From positions 66,544 to 130,543 of the forward strand of contig DAIMGT010000001.1 of the NCBI GenBank assembly GCA_036723735.1: DNA of 64,000 nucleotides, in the 5' to 3' direction. The notes beneath the pieces are model-generated. The model saw nothing but the letters and a program-made list of their open reading frames with translations, did no database searches and had not been told where the DNA came from. Shown in pieces: positions 33,127-42,292 of the stretch. The stretch is from UBA4656 sp002405525. GTDB taxonomy: Bacteria > Pseudomonadota > Gammaproteobacteria > Xanthomonadales > Ahniellaceae. A program made the translations under genes and the position numbers. Within the stretch, counting starts at the first letter, position 1. Each line of letters starts with the position of its first letter.

Positions 33127-33912
33127 ATGAACCAGGCCCTGTGGGTCGCCAAGACCGGACTCGACGCGCAGCAGACGCGCATGTCGGTGGTGTCCAACAA
33201 CCTCGCCAACGTCAACACCACCGGCTTCAAGCGCGGCCGCGCCGCCTTCGAGGACCTGCTCTACCAGCAGGTGCGCCAGCCGGGCGGCGCGTCGTCGCAG
33301 CAGACCCAGTTGCCGACCGGGCTGTCCACCGGGACCGGCGTGCGCGTGGTCGCGACCGCGAAATCGTTCGACCAGGGCAACATCCTCAACACCGGCAACG
33401 CGCTCGACCTCGCGGTCACCGGGCGCGGACTGTTCCAGGTCCTGCTGCCCGACGGCACCACGGCCTACACCCGCGACGGCAGCTTCCAGGTGGACCCGCA
33501 GGGCCAGCTGGTCACCAACAGCGGCTACGTGGTGCAGCCGGCGATCCAGATTCCGCAGGGCGCGCAGAGCGTGAGCATCGGCCGCGACGGCACGGTGTCC
33601 GTGCAGTTGGCGGGGCAGGCGGCGGCGACCCAGATCGGCTCGCTGCAGCTGACCGATTTCGTCAACCCGGCCGGCCTGCAGGCGCGCGGCGAGAATCTGT
33701 ACCTCGAGACCAGCGCCAGCGGCCCCGCGCAGACCGGCACACCCGGCGTCAACGGGCTCGGCCTGCTGCAGCAGGGCGCGCTGGAGAGCAGCAACGTCAA
33801 CGTGGTCGAGGAGCTGGTGTCGATGATCGAGACCCAGCGCGCCTACGAGATGAACGCGAAGGCGATCTCTGCCAGCGACGGCATGCTGCAGTTCCTCAAC
33901 CAGGCGGTCTGA
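33127..33912 (+). CDS. flgG: Flagellar distal rod protein FlgG
   Basis: 261 residues, the canonical length. MNQALWVAKTGLDAQQTRMSV, NNLANVNTTGFKRGRAAFEDLLYQ, YTRDGSFQVDPQGQLVTNSGY and ESSNVNVVEELVSMIETQRAYEMNAKAI are all diagnostic. It forms the distal rod that the L and P rings surround. Confidence 0.97.
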   Translation: MNQALWVAKTGLDAQQTRMSVVSNNLANVNTTGFKRGRAAFEDLLYQQVRQPGGASSQQTQLPTGLSTGTGVRVVATAKSFDQGNILNTGNALDLAVTGRGLFQVLLPDGTTAYTRDGSFQVDPQGQLVTNSGYVVQPAIQIPQGAQSVSIGRDGTVSVQLAGQAAATQIGSLQLTDFVNPAGLQARGENLYLETSASGPAQTGTPGVNGLGLLQQGALESSNVNVVEELVSMIETQRAYEMNAKAISASDGMLQFLNQAV

Positions 33913-33922
33913 GGGCCGGCCC

Positions 33923-34639
33923 GTGGATTCCTCCCGCGCGATCCGCCGCTCCACCCGGCGCACGCCCCGCGCCACGATCGTGCGCGCCCTCGCGCCGCTC
34001 GCCGCGGCGCTGCTGCCGGCCTGCGCCAGCGTGCCGGCGCAGCCGCCGCCGATCGCGACCGTGCAGGTGCAGATGGTGCCGGCGCAAGCGGCCAGCAGCG
34101 GCGCGATCTACCGCGCCGGTGGCGGGTTCGCGCTGTTCGAGGACCGCAAGGCGCGCGACGTCGGCGACCTGGTGACCATCCTGCTCGCCGAGCGCACCAA
34201 CGCGGTCTCCAGCGCATCCACCGCCACCACCCGCGACAGCGCGACGAGCCTCGCCAACCCGACGCTGCTGGGCGTGCAGCCCACGATCGACGGCCGCCCG
34301 ATGTTCGAGACCGAGATCGCGGGATCGCGCAGCTTCGACGGCAGCGCGGATACGGCCCAGAGCAACCGCCTCGACGGATCGATCACCGCCACCGTCGTGG
34401 CGCGCCTGCCCAACGGCAACCTGGTGGTGCAGGGCGAGAAGTGGATCCAGTTGAACCAGGGCAACGAACTGGTGCGCATCCAGGGCATCGTGCGCAGCGC
34501 CGACATCGCCCCCGACAACACGATCGCGTCCAGCCGGGTCGCTGAGGCGCGGATCAGCTACTCCGGCCGCGGCACGCTGGCGCGCGCCAACGCGCGCGGC
34601 TGGTTGGACCGATTCTTCGACGTGGTGTCCCCCTTCTGA
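33923..34639 (+). CDS. flgH: Flagellar L-ring lipoprotein FlgH
   Basis: 238 residues from GTG 33923. An arginine-rich N-region, hydrophobic core and lipobox LLPAC (Cys34) mark an outer-membrane lipoprotein. The mature part has the FlgH signatures (DVGDLVTILLAERTNA, GSITATVVARLPNGNLVVQGEKWIQLNQG, RVAEARISYSGRGTLARANARGW). It forms the outer-membrane bushing. Confidence 0.95.
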   Translation: MDSSRAIRRSTRRTPRATIVRALAPLAAALLPACASVPAQPPPIATVQVQMVPAQAASSGAIYRAGGGFALFEDRKARDVGDLVTILLAERTNAVSSASTATTRDSATSLANPTLLGVQPTIDGRPMFETEIAGSRSFDGSADTAQSNRLDGSITATVVARLPNGNLVVQGEKWIQLNQGNELVRIQGIVRSADIAPDNTIASSRVAEARISYSGRGTLARANARGWLDRFFDVVSPF

Positions 34640-34650
34640 GTGCGCCCGGC

Positions 34651-35826
34651 ATGGCCTTCCAGTCGATTCGCATCGTGCCCGTCCGCGCATCGCGGCCGAC
34701 CGCCGCCCGCCGCCGCCGCGCGCATCTGCTGCTGGTCGCGTTCGCAGCCCTTGCCCTGGCCCTGTTCGTCTCGCCCTGGGCGCACGCCGAGCGGGTCAAG
34801 GACATCGGGCAGTTCGAGGGCGTGCGCGGCAACCCGCTGGTCGGCTACGGGCTGGTGGTCGGGCTCGACGGCAGCGGCGACCAGACCAGCCAGGCGCCGT
34901 TCACCACCCAGAGCCTCAAGACCATGCTGGAGCGGCTCGGGGTCACCGTGCCGCCCAACGTCAATCCGCAGTTGAAGAACGTCGCGGCAGTGGCGATCCA
35001 GGCCGAACTGCCGCCGTTTGCGCGGCCGGGCCAATCGATCGATGTCACCGTATCGTCGATCGGCAATGCCGGCAGCCTGCGCGGTGGCGCGCTGCTGATG
35101 GCGCCGCTGCGCGGCGCGGACGGCGAGATCTACGCCGTCGCGCAGGGCAACCTGGTGGTCGGCGGCTTCGGCGCCCGTGGCGAGGACGGTTCGCGGGTGG
35201 CGGTCAACGTGCAGTCTTCCGGCCGCATCCCGAACGGCGCCTTCGTCGAGCGCCCCGCGCCGACCGCCTTCGGCGGTGGGCCGCTGACGCTCAACCTGCA
35301 CACCCCGGACTTCACCACCGCCCAGCGGGTGGCCGACGCGATCAACGCCAGGCTCGGTCCCGGCACCGCCAGCGCGCTGGATGCGGGCAGCATCGCGCTC
35401 GACGCGCCGTCCGAACCCACCTCGCGCACCGCCTTCCTCGCCAGCGTCGAGGGCATCGAAGTCACGCCGGGCGACGCGCCGGCCAAGGTGGTCATCAATT
35501 CGCGCACCGGCACGGTGGTGATCGGCGCGCAGGTGCGGGTGTCGCCGGCGGCGGTGGCCCACGGATCGATCACGGTCACCGTGGCGGAGCGGGCGGCGGT
35601 CAGCCAGCCGGCGCCGTTCGGCGAGGGAGAGACCGTGGTGGTACCGCGCAGCGACATCCAGGTTTCCGAAGAGGAGAGCCGCATGTTCCTGTTCCCCGGC
35701 GGGGTATCCCTGGACGAGATCGTGCGCGCGGTGAATCAGGTCGGCGCCGCGCCGGGGGACGTGGTCGCCATCCTGGAGGCGCTCAAGCAGGCCGGCGCGC
35801 TGCGCGCCGAGCTGGAAGTGATCTGA
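34651..35826 (+). CDS. flgI: Flagellar P-ring protein FlgI
   Basis: 391 residues with a long signal peptide (cleavage near AHA, ~residue 46). The mature protein begins ERVKDIGQFEGVRGNPLVGYGLVVGLDGSGDQ, the FlgI hallmark, and ends VSLDEIVRAVNQVGAAPGDVVAILEALKQAGAL. It forms the peptidoglycan-level ring with help from FlgA. flgJ follows 10 bases later. Confidence 0.97.
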   Translation: MAFQSIRIVPVRASRPTAARRRRAHLLLVAFAALALALFVSPWAHAERVKDIGQFEGVRGNPLVGYGLVVGLDGSGDQTSQAPFTTQSLKTMLERLGVTVPPNVNPQLKNVAAVAIQAELPPFARPGQSIDVTVSSIGNAGSLRGGALLMAPLRGADGEIYAVAQGNLVVGGFGARGEDGSRVAVNVQSSGRIPNGAFVERPAPTAFGGGPLTLNLHTPDFTTAQRVADAINARLGPGTASALDAGSIALDAPSEPTSRTAFLASVEGIEVTPGDAPAKVVINSRTGTVVIGAQVRVSPAAVAHGSITVTVAERAAVSQPAPFGEGETVVVPRSDIQVSEEESRMFLFPGGVSLDEIVRAVNQVGAAPGDVVAILEALKQAGALRAELEVI

Positions 35827-35836
35827 GGTCGGGGCG

Positions 35837-37003
35837 ATGATGCGCAACGACGCGGTGTCGCCACTGTCCGAACTGGGCGGTCTCTCCCGCCTGTCGGAGG
35901 CCGCCGCACGCCGCGATCCGGCGGCGGTCGATGCGGTCGCACGCCGCTTCGAGGCGCTGTTCGTGGAGATGATGGTCTCCAGCATGCGCAGCGCCAGCCA
36001 GGGCGATCCGCTGCTCGGCGGCCAGGACCCGATGTTCCGCGAGATGTACGACCGCGAGGTCGCGGCCTCGCTCACCAGCGGCCGTGGGCTCGGCATCGCC
36101 GAGATGCTGCGCCGCCAGCTCGCGCCGCCGGCCTCCTCCTCGCCCTCCTTCTCCTCGTCCTCCTCCTCCTCCGCGGCCGGGCTGCCGATGCCATTGCATG
36201 GCGCCGCCGCGGTCGCGCGCCCGGCGGCGCGGACGCCGGACGCCGGCAGCGCGGTCGCGGTGCCGCCCGCCGGCCCCGCCGCGCCCCCCGCGATGCTCGC
36301 TGCCGCGCCCGCGCTCGGGCTGCCGCTGCCGCCGCTGCCGACACCGCCGAGCTGGTGGCCGGATCCGCAGTTGGCCTCGATCGGCGAGGCCGTGGGCACG
36401 CCCGCCGACCCCGGCGTGGTCGGTTTCCCGCGCCTCGCACCGGTGACCGACGCGATGCCGCCGAAACCCGCGGTGCCCGCCAACCTGTCATCGCCAAGGG
36501 CCGGCACGCCCGAGGCCTTCGTCGCCGAAGTCTGGCCGCACGCGAAGGCGGCAGCGGCCGAACTCGGCGTCGATCCGCGGATGCTGGTCGCGCAGGCCGC
36601 GCTGGAGACGGGCTGGGGCCGCAGCGTGATGCGCGGACCGGACGGCAAGCCGAGCCACAACCTGTTCGGCATCAAGGCCACCGGGGGCTGGCAGGGCGCC
36701 GCCGTGACCCAGGGCACGGTCGAGTTCCGGGGCGGGGTGATGCAGCGTGAGCGCGCCGCATTCCGCGCCTACGGGTCGGTGGCTGAGAGTTTCGCCGACT
36801 ACGTGAAACTGGTCAGGGACAACCCGCGCTACCGCGAGGCGGTGGTGGCCGGCAGCGACGGCGCCCGCTTCGCCGAGGCGCTGGAGCGTGCCGGCTACGC
36901 GACCGACCCGCAGTACGCGGAGAAGCTGAAGGCGATCGCCGGTGGCCCGACGCTGCGGCGCGCGCTGGCGCAATTGCCGCTCGCCCGGACCCAGGAGGCC
37001 TGA
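35837..37003 (+). CDS. flgJ: Flagellar rod cap and peptidoglycan hydrolase FlgJ
   Basis: 388 residues. The N-terminal rod-binding domain (~10–95, FEALFVEMMVSSMRSASQGDPLLGG) is joined by a ~120-residue Ser/Pro/Ala-rich linker to a C-terminal glucosaminidase-type domain (AEVWPHAKAAAAELGVDPRMLVAQAALETGWGRS). The likely catalytic Glu257 sits in AALETGWG. It opens the cell wall for the rod. The linker is unusually long and contains a serine run. A second ATG at 35840 is an equally possible start. Confidence 0.95.
   Translation: MMRNDAVSPLSELGGLSRLSEAAARRDPAAVDAVARRFEALFVEMMVSSMRSASQGDPLLGGQDPMFREMYDREVAASLTSGRGLGIAEMLRRQLAPPASSSPSFSSSSSSSAAGLPMPLHGAAAVARPAARTPDAGSAVAVPPAGPAAPPAMLAAAPALGLPLPPLPTPPSWWPDPQLASIGEAVGTPADPGVVGFPRLAPVTDAMPPKPAVPANLSSPRAGTPEAFVAEVWPHAKAAAAELGVDPRMLVAQAALETGWGRSVMRGPDGKPSHNLFGIKATGGWQGAAVTQGTVEFRGGVMQRERAAFRAYGSVAESFADYVKLVRDNPRYREAVVAGSDGARFAEALERAGYATDPQYAEKLKAIAGGPTLRRALAQLPLARTQEA
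36134..36172 (+). repeat. TCC trinucleotide-rich tract encoding poly-serine in the FlgJ linker
   Basis: Codons 100–112 of flgJ are mostly TCC/TCG, giving eleven serines in thirteen residues. The five consecutive TCC codons at the end could vary in number without breaking the frame. Confidence 0.7.
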
Positions 37004-37004
37004 G

Positions 37005-38897
37005 GTGCCCGACATCCTTTCCACCGGCAGCTCGGCGCTGCTCGCCTTCCAGCGGCAGCTCGCCACCACCAGCAACAACATCGCCAACGCGAGCACGCCG
37101 GGCTATTCGCGCCAGCGGGCTCTGCTGGCGAGCCGCGGCGGACAGGACGTGGGCCCCGGCTTCATCGGCGCCGGCGTGCAAATCGCCCGCATCGAACGCA
37201 GCGTCGACGGCTTCATCACCTCTCGTCTCCGCGACTCGACGGCCGAACTCGGGCGCCTGGGGCAGCTGTCTGGCCTGTCGTCGCGGATCGACCGCCTGCT
37301 GTCCGACCGTGCGACCGGCATCGCGGTGCCGATGTCGGACTTCCTCGGCGCCGCGCAGGCGCTTGCCGGGCAGCCCGCCTCGGCCGCCGCGCGCGCGGAC
37401 TTCCTCGGCAAGGCGGAGTCGCTGGCCGCGCGGTTCCGCGCCATCGACGGCCAGCTGGACGCCATGGCGGCCGACAGTTCGCGCCGTGCCGATGCCCTGG
37501 TCGGCGAGATCAACGTCGACGTGCAGGAGGTCGCGCGCCTCAACAGCGAGATCGTGCGCGCCCTTGCCGCCGGCAGCAATGCGCCGCCGAACGATCTGCT
37601 CGATGCGCGCGACATCGCGATCCAGCGCCTCGCCGGCCGGATCGGCGTGAGCACGGTCGAACAGGACGGCGGCGCGGTCAACGTGTTTACCAACACCGGA
37701 CAGGCGCTGGTGGTGGGCGCCTCGGTGTCGACCCTGTCCGCGACGCCGGACCCCTATGATCCGGGGCGCCGCGAACTGTCGCTGGCGACACCGAATGGAC
37801 CGGTGCTGCTCGGCGCCAACGGTCTCGGTGGCGAGATCGGCGGCGTGCTGGAGTTCACGCGCAGCGTGCTCGATCCCGCGGCGGAGCGGCTGGGCCGCCT
37901 CGCGACAGCGTTCGTCGATGCCTTCAACGCCCAGCATCGCGAGGGCGTGGATTACTTCGGCGACCTCGGTGGCGACCTGTTCACGGCCACGCCGCCGCAG
38001 GTCGACGCGCGCATCGGCAACGCCGGGAGCGGATCGTTCGCCGCGACCGTGGCCGACGTCGGGGCGCTCGACGGCGAACCGATCGAACTGGTGTTCGACG
38101 GCGCGGCATGGTCCGCCACCACCGCACGCACGGGCCGCACGCTCACGCTCGCCGGCAGCGGCACCGCAGGCGATCCCTTCATGGTCGGCGGCGTCGCGCT
38201 GGTCCTGTCCGGTTCGGCGGTGGCCAATGACGCCTTCCTGTTGCGCCCGACATCGGCGGCGAGCGGTGGCGTGCAGGTGCGGATCACCGATGCCAACCGG
38301 CTCGCCGCGCAGTTGCCCGTTCGTACCAGCGCCGCGGTCGGCAATCTCGGCTCGGCGAAGATCGGCGCGCCGGAAGTGCTGGACGCTGCCAACCCGAACC
38401 TGCGCGCGACGGTGCAGATCCAGTTCACCGATGCATCGAACTACACCATCGATGGTGCCGGCCCATTCCCCTACGTGGCCGGCGCGCCGATCGAACGCAA
38501 CGGCTGGCGGATTTCGATTCAGGGGCCGGCGGTGGCCGGCGACACCTTCTCCATCGACGCCACGCCCCCGCGGTCGTCCGACAATGGCAACGCCCGGCTT
38601 CTGGCGGGTCTCGGCAATGTCGGCCTGCTCGACGGCGGCAACCTGTCGCTGGTCGCGGACATCGCCGGTTTGTCGGCGCAAACCGGCTCGGCGGCACGCC
38701 GCGCCGGTCTCGCGGCCGAGGCGCAGTCCACGATCCAGGCGCAGATCGAGGCCGAGCGCGAGGGCATCTCGGGCGTGAGCCTGGACGAAGAGGCGGCCAA
38801 CCTGGTGCGTTTCCAGCAGGCCTACCAGGCGGCGGCGCAGATCGTCAGCGTGGCCGACACCGTATTCCAGTCGCTGCTCGCCGCGGTTCGGAGGTGA
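37005..38897 (+). CDS. flgK: Flagellar hook-associated protein 1 FlgK
   Basis: 630 residues from GTG 37005 (VPDILSTGSSALLAFQRQL), with AGGAGG upstream. NNIANASTPGYSRQRA at the N-terminus and SGVSLDEEAANLVRFQQAYQAAAQIV at the C-terminus are the FlgK signatures. It forms the first hook–filament junction zone, secreted with FlgN as chaperone. It overlaps the flgL start region and is co-translated. Confidence 0.95.
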   Translation: MPDILSTGSSALLAFQRQLATTSNNIANASTPGYSRQRALLASRGGQDVGPGFIGAGVQIARIERSVDGFITSRLRDSTAELGRLGQLSGLSSRIDRLLSDRATGIAVPMSDFLGAAQALAGQPASAAARADFLGKAESLAARFRAIDGQLDAMAADSSRRADALVGEINVDVQEVARLNSEIVRALAAGSNAPPNDLLDARDIAIQRLAGRIGVSTVEQDGGAVNVFTNTGQALVVGASVSTLSATPDPYDPGRRELSLATPNGPVLLGANGLGGEIGGVLEFTRSVLDPAAERLGRLATAFVDAFNAQHREGVDYFGDLGGDLFTATPPQVDARIGNAGSGSFAATVADVGALDGEPIELVFDGAAWSATTARTGRTLTLAGSGTAGDPFMVGGVALVLSGSAVANDAFLLRPTSAASGGVQVRITDANRLAAQLPVRTSAAVGNLGSAKIGAPEVLDAANPNLRATVQIQFTDASNYTIDGAGPFPYVAGAPIERNGWRISIQGPAVAGDTFSIDATPPRSSDNGNARLLAGLGNVGLLDGGNLSLVADIAGLSAQTGSAARRAGLAAEAQSTIQAQIEAEREGISGVSLDEEAANLVRFQQAYQAAAQIVSVADTVFQSLLAAVRR

Positions 38898-38899
38898 CC

Positions 38900-40093
38900 A
38901 TGCGCGTCTCGACCGCCAGCCTGTTCCTGCAGGCCGTGAAAGGCATCGGCGAACGCCAGGTCAATCTGGGTCGGTTGCAGCAGCAGCTCTCGACCGGCGA
39001 ACGGCTGGCCAGCGCCGCCGCCGACCCGGTCGCCTGGTCGAGCGCGGTGATGATCGACCGTGCGGTGGCCGAGCTGGAGCAGTACGAAGGCAACGCGAAC
39101 ATCGTGCGCGGCCGCCTCGAACTCGCCGACGCCACCCTCGGCGTGGTGGGCGACCAGCTCGCGCGGGTGCGCGAACTGGCGCTGCAGGGCTCGAACGACA
39201 GCTACACCGAGGTCGAACGGCGAGGGATCGCGCTGGAACTGCGGCAGTTGCTGCAGGGCATGCTCGGCATGGCCAACGCCACCGATGGCGATGGCCGTTA
39301 CCTGTTCGGCGGCAGCGCCGACGCCGTCGCGCCGTTTGCATTCGGTCCCGGCGGCGCGACCTACGCCGGCGACCAGAACCGGCGCGCGATGGACATCGCC
39401 CCGCAGACGCGCGTCGACGACGTTGACCCGGGCAGCGAGATCTTCCTCCGCGTGCGCTCCGGCAACGGGGTCTTCACCGCCCGCCCCGAGCCCGGCAACA
39501 CCGGCAGCGGCGTGCTCAAGTCGACCGCCCTGGTGGATCTATCGCTGTGGGATGGTGGCGACTACCGGATCGTGTTCAACGGCGGCAACTGGCAGGCGCT
39601 GGATTCCGGCAATCTGGTGGTGGCCAGCGGTGCCTATGCGGCGGGCGCGCCGATCCAGTTCCGCGGGGTGCGCGTGCAGATCGAGGGCGCGCCGGCCGAC
39701 GGCGATGCCTTCCGCGTCGAGCCGTCGTCGAACCAGGACGTGTTCAGCACCATTCAGCGCCTGGTCGAGACGTTCGAGACGGTCGCCGTGACGCCGGCGC
39801 AGCGCGCCGCACAGCGCAATGCGATCTTCGCCGGCATCGAGGACCTCGCCCAGGCCTCCGACACGGTGCTCGACCGTCGCCTCGGTATCGGCGCCCGACT
39901 GAACACCATCGAGCAAGCCGATGCCGGGCGCGAAGGCGGCGGGGTGCTGCTGAAGACCACGCTGTCGGGACTGCGCGACGTCGACTACACGCGGGCGATC
40001 AGCGATTTCAACCTCGAACTGACCGCGCTGCAGGCCGCGCAGCAGAGCTTTCTGAAGGTGCAGGGACTGTCGCTGTTCAATTATCTGCGCTGA
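38900..40093 (+). CDS. flgL: Flagellar hook-associated protein 3 FlgL
   Basis: 397 residues. ATG 38900 (MRVSTASLFLQAVKGI) has GGAGG 5 bases upstream and is preferred over the in-frame GTG at 38894. Flagellin-like N- and C-termini (LQQQLSTGERLASAAADPVAWSSAV; LELTALQAAQQSFLKVQGLSLFNYL). It forms the second junction zone. It is the last gene of the flg operon; a hairpin follows at 40138. Confidence 0.95.
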   Translation: MRVSTASLFLQAVKGIGERQVNLGRLQQQLSTGERLASAAADPVAWSSAVMIDRAVAELEQYEGNANIVRGRLELADATLGVVGDQLARVRELALQGSNDSYTEVERRGIALELRQLLQGMLGMANATDGDGRYLFGGSADAVAPFAFGPGGATYAGDQNRRAMDIAPQTRVDDVDPGSEIFLRVRSGNGVFTARPEPGNTGSGVLKSTALVDLSLWDGGDYRIVFNGGNWQALDSGNLVVASGAYAAGAPIQFRGVRVQIEGAPADGDAFRVEPSSNQDVFSTIQRLVETFETVAVTPAQRAAQRNAIFAGIEDLAQASDTVLDRRLGIGARLNTIEQADAGREGGGVLLKTTLSGLRDVDYTRAISDFNLELTALQAAQQSFLKVQGLSLFNYLR

Positions 40094-40137
40094 GCCGCGC
40101 GCCTGACGTCGCGGTGCTGCCGCCGACCTGCAGGCGG

Positions 40138-40155
40138 GCCGCACCCCAGTGCGGC
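40138..40155 (+). terminator. Hairpin after flgL, probable terminator of the flg operon
   Basis: Perfect 7-base-pair stem GCCGCAC / GTGCGGC with a CCCA loop, 45 bases after the flgL stop. No T-run. Confidence 0.45.
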
Positions 40156-40435
40156 AGCGAACCCCGTCTCCGGTTGCCTCGACAGGGGATATCCCGCTCG
40201 CAGCCCGCGGCCGGCGCCGCGCCGCGCCCCGGCCCGAGTCGTCTCCGGCCCCGTGTCGCACCGGCGCGCTGCGCGTCTGGCCCGCGCTGCCGCAGCCACG
40301 CCGCCAGCGGCGGTTCGCTGCCCGCGACGCGCGTCACGTGGCCACGATTCAAGTTCGTGGGCGAAGCGCCGATAGCGCGCCGGCACCGGGCCTCAGGCCA
40401 AGCAGCGTGCGCCTCGCAGCGTTTGTCAAGGCCTC

Positions 40436-40462
40436 TAAAGTTCCGTCGTGGTCCTCCGATAA
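40436..40462 (+). promoter_or_regulatory. Sigma-28 (FliA) promoter of fliC
   Basis: TAAAGTTC, 11 bases, TCCGATAA: the closest match to the FliA consensus in this window. It ends 97 bases before fliC. Confidence 0.88.
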
Positions 40463-40558
40463 CGGAATCAGCAGCGGCCATCAACCAGAGACGGCGACTG
40501 CGGAGACCGGGCGAACCCCGGTGCGCCCGAACTTCCGACCGACCAGGAGATCCCGACC

Positions 40559-41707
40559 ATGCAAGTCATCAACACCAACGCATCCTCGCTCAACTCGCAG
40601 CGCGCCCTCTCGGCGACCAACGGCTCGCTGGCCACCACGCTGCAGCGCCTGTCCTCGGGCTTCCGCATCAACAGTGCGAAGGACGACGCCGCCGGCCTCG
40701 CGATCTCGGAGCGCTTCTCGACCCAGATCCGCGGCCTGAACCAGGCCCAGCGCAACGCCAACGACGGCATTTCGCTGTCGCAGACCGCCGAGGGCGCGTT
40801 GGGCGAGGTCAGCAACAACCTGCAGCGTATGCGCGAGCTGGCCGTGCAGGCGTCCAACGGCACCAACAACCAGGGCGATCGCGACGCGCTGAACTTCGAA
40901 GTCACGCAGCTGAAGTCCGAGATCCAGCGCATGGCGGAGCAGACCTTCTTCAACGGCGTGCGCTTGCTCGACGGCTCGCTGGGTTCGCTGGTGTTCCAGA
41001 TTGGCGCCAACGCCGGCGAGACCATCACCGTCTCCGGCCTCGCCAACGTCACCAATGCCGCGCTCGGCGGAACATACAGCCGCACCACCGCCAACGTGAA
41101 CGCCACCGCGCTCACCGGTTTCGCCACCGCCATCGCGGCTGGTGGGGTCACGATCAACGGCACCAGCATCGGCGCGATCGCCGGCGCGGCCAATGCGCAG
41201 GAGCGTGCGGGACAGCTGGTCGAGGCGATCAACCGGGTCTCGTCGACGACCGGCGTCGGCGCGTCCTATGACGCGGTGACCGGCGACGTGAGCTTCGTGT
41301 CCTCCGCGACGTTCGCGGTGGCCGGCACGACCAACGATGCCGCGGTGGCCGGCTTCGCGAACAACGCGGCGATCGGCACCACCACCACCACCACCGGCAT
41401 CACGGCGCTGAACGTGTCGAGCTACTCCGGCGCGCAGGCCGCGATCGGGCAGATCGACAACGCCCTGAGCACGGTGAACTCCGCCCGCGCCAACCTCGGT
41501 GCGATTCAGAACCGATTCACCTCGGCGGTGGCGAGCCTGGGCACCGCGACCGAGAACCTGAGCAATTCGCGCAGCCGCATCAAGGACGCGGATTTCGCCA
41601 AGGAAACGGCGGAACTGGCCCGCACGCAGATCCTGCAGCAGGCCGGCACGGCGATGCTGGCGCAGGCGAACCAGCTGCCGCAGAGCGTGCTCAGCCTGCT
41701 GCGGTAA
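40559..41707 (+). CDS. fliC: Flagellin FliC
   Basis: 382-residue filament subunit. Conserved N-terminal D0/D1 (MQVINTNASSLNSQRALSAT, LSSGFRINSAKDDAAGLAIS) and C-terminal D1/D0 (RIKDADFAKETAELARTQIL, MLAQANQLPQSVLSLL) flank a variable threonine- and alanine-rich centre (~175–285). CAGGAG precedes the ATG. It is a single flagellin gene here. Its own FliA promoter and a strong terminator make it monocistronic. Confidence 0.97.
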   Translation: MQVINTNASSLNSQRALSATNGSLATTLQRLSSGFRINSAKDDAAGLAISERFSTQIRGLNQAQRNANDGISLSQTAEGALGEVSNNLQRMRELAVQASNGTNNQGDRDALNFEVTQLKSEIQRMAEQTFFNGVRLLDGSLGSLVFQIGANAGETITVSGLANVTNAALGGTYSRTTANVNATALTGFATAIAAGGVTINGTSIGAIAGAANAQERAGQLVEAINRVSSTTGVGASYDAVTGDVSFVSSATFAVAGTTNDAAVAGFANNAAIGTTTTTTGITALNVSSYSGAQAAIGQIDNALSTVNSARANLGAIQNRFTSAVASLGTATENLSNSRSRIKDADFAKETAELARTQILQQAGTAMLAQANQLPQSVLSLLR

Positions 41708-41719
41708 GCGGCGGGTGAT

Positions 41720-41744
41720 CCGGGGCGCCCGCCGGGCGCCCCGG
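41720..41744 (+). terminator. Terminator after fliC
   Basis: Perfect 11-base-pair GC-rich stem CCGGGGCGCCC / GGGCGCCCCGG with a 3-base loop, 12 bases after the fliC stop. Confidence 0.7.
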
Positions 41745-41775
41745 CCGGCAGGGGCCGGATTCCGATCGAGGTCCC

Positions 41776-41790
41776 CGGCACCGGATTTGC
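41776..41790 (+). promoter_or_regulatory. Sigma-54 (RpoN) promoter of flaG–fliDST
   Basis: CGGCAC-CGGAT-TTGC in correct -24/-12 register, 97 bases before flaG. Confidence 0.7.
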
Positions 41791-41886
41791 TTCAGGTCGA
41801 AACCGGCGGGCGCGGCGGATGTCGCGACCCGTCGCACCCGTTCCGGCGGCGCGCCGACCGCAAGGCGGCACGCGCGGTAGGAGGCC

Positions 41887-42285
41887 ATGATGAGCGCAAC
41901 GCCGATCCAAGCAGCGACCATCGCGTCGATCCGACCAGAGCCGCCGGACAGCCGGCCGGCGCAACGAGCGTCGGTCCCACCGCGGCCGGCGGAACAGCCG
42001 CCACCGGCGCCGTCGGACACCGCGCCGTCGGCGTCTGCCCCGACGGCGCAGGACCTCGCCGAGCAGCGCGCCCGCGCCGAGCGCGTCGCCGCCGAACTCG
42101 CACGCGCGGTGCCGGCGTCCTCCAGCCTGCGATTCCGGGTCGACCCGGATGCCGGCAGGATCGTGGTCTCGGTGGTCGACGCGACGACCGGAGACTTGCT
42201 GCGCCAGATCCCGAGCGAGGACGCGCTCGCGATGGCCAAGAGCCTCGCCGCGACCGGCTCCGGCATTGTCAGCGACCGGGCCTGA
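41887..42285 (+). CDS. flaG: FlaG family flagellar protein
   Basis: 132 residues. A proline-rich disordered N-terminal half is followed by the FlaG domain (LRFRVDPDAGRIVVSVVDATTGDLLRQIPSEDALAMAKSL). FlaG proteins affect filament length; the mechanism is not settled. It lies 7 bases before fliD. Confidence 0.88.
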   Translation: MMSATPIQAATIASIRPEPPDSRPAQRASVPPRPAEQPPPAPSDTAPSASAPTAQDLAEQRARAERVAAELARAVPASSSLRFRVDPDAGRIVVSVVDATTGDLLRQIPSEDALAMAKSLAATGSGIVSDRA

Positions 42286-42292
42286 TTCCGAC

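Larger units (their letters stand above)
40094..40558. other. 465-base intergenic region between flgL and fliC
   Basis: It contains a hairpin (40138–40155), the fliC sigma-28 promoter (40436–40462) and a ~97-base fliC leader. In the remaining ~280 bases I see no gene, RNA or repeat. Confidence 0.6.
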
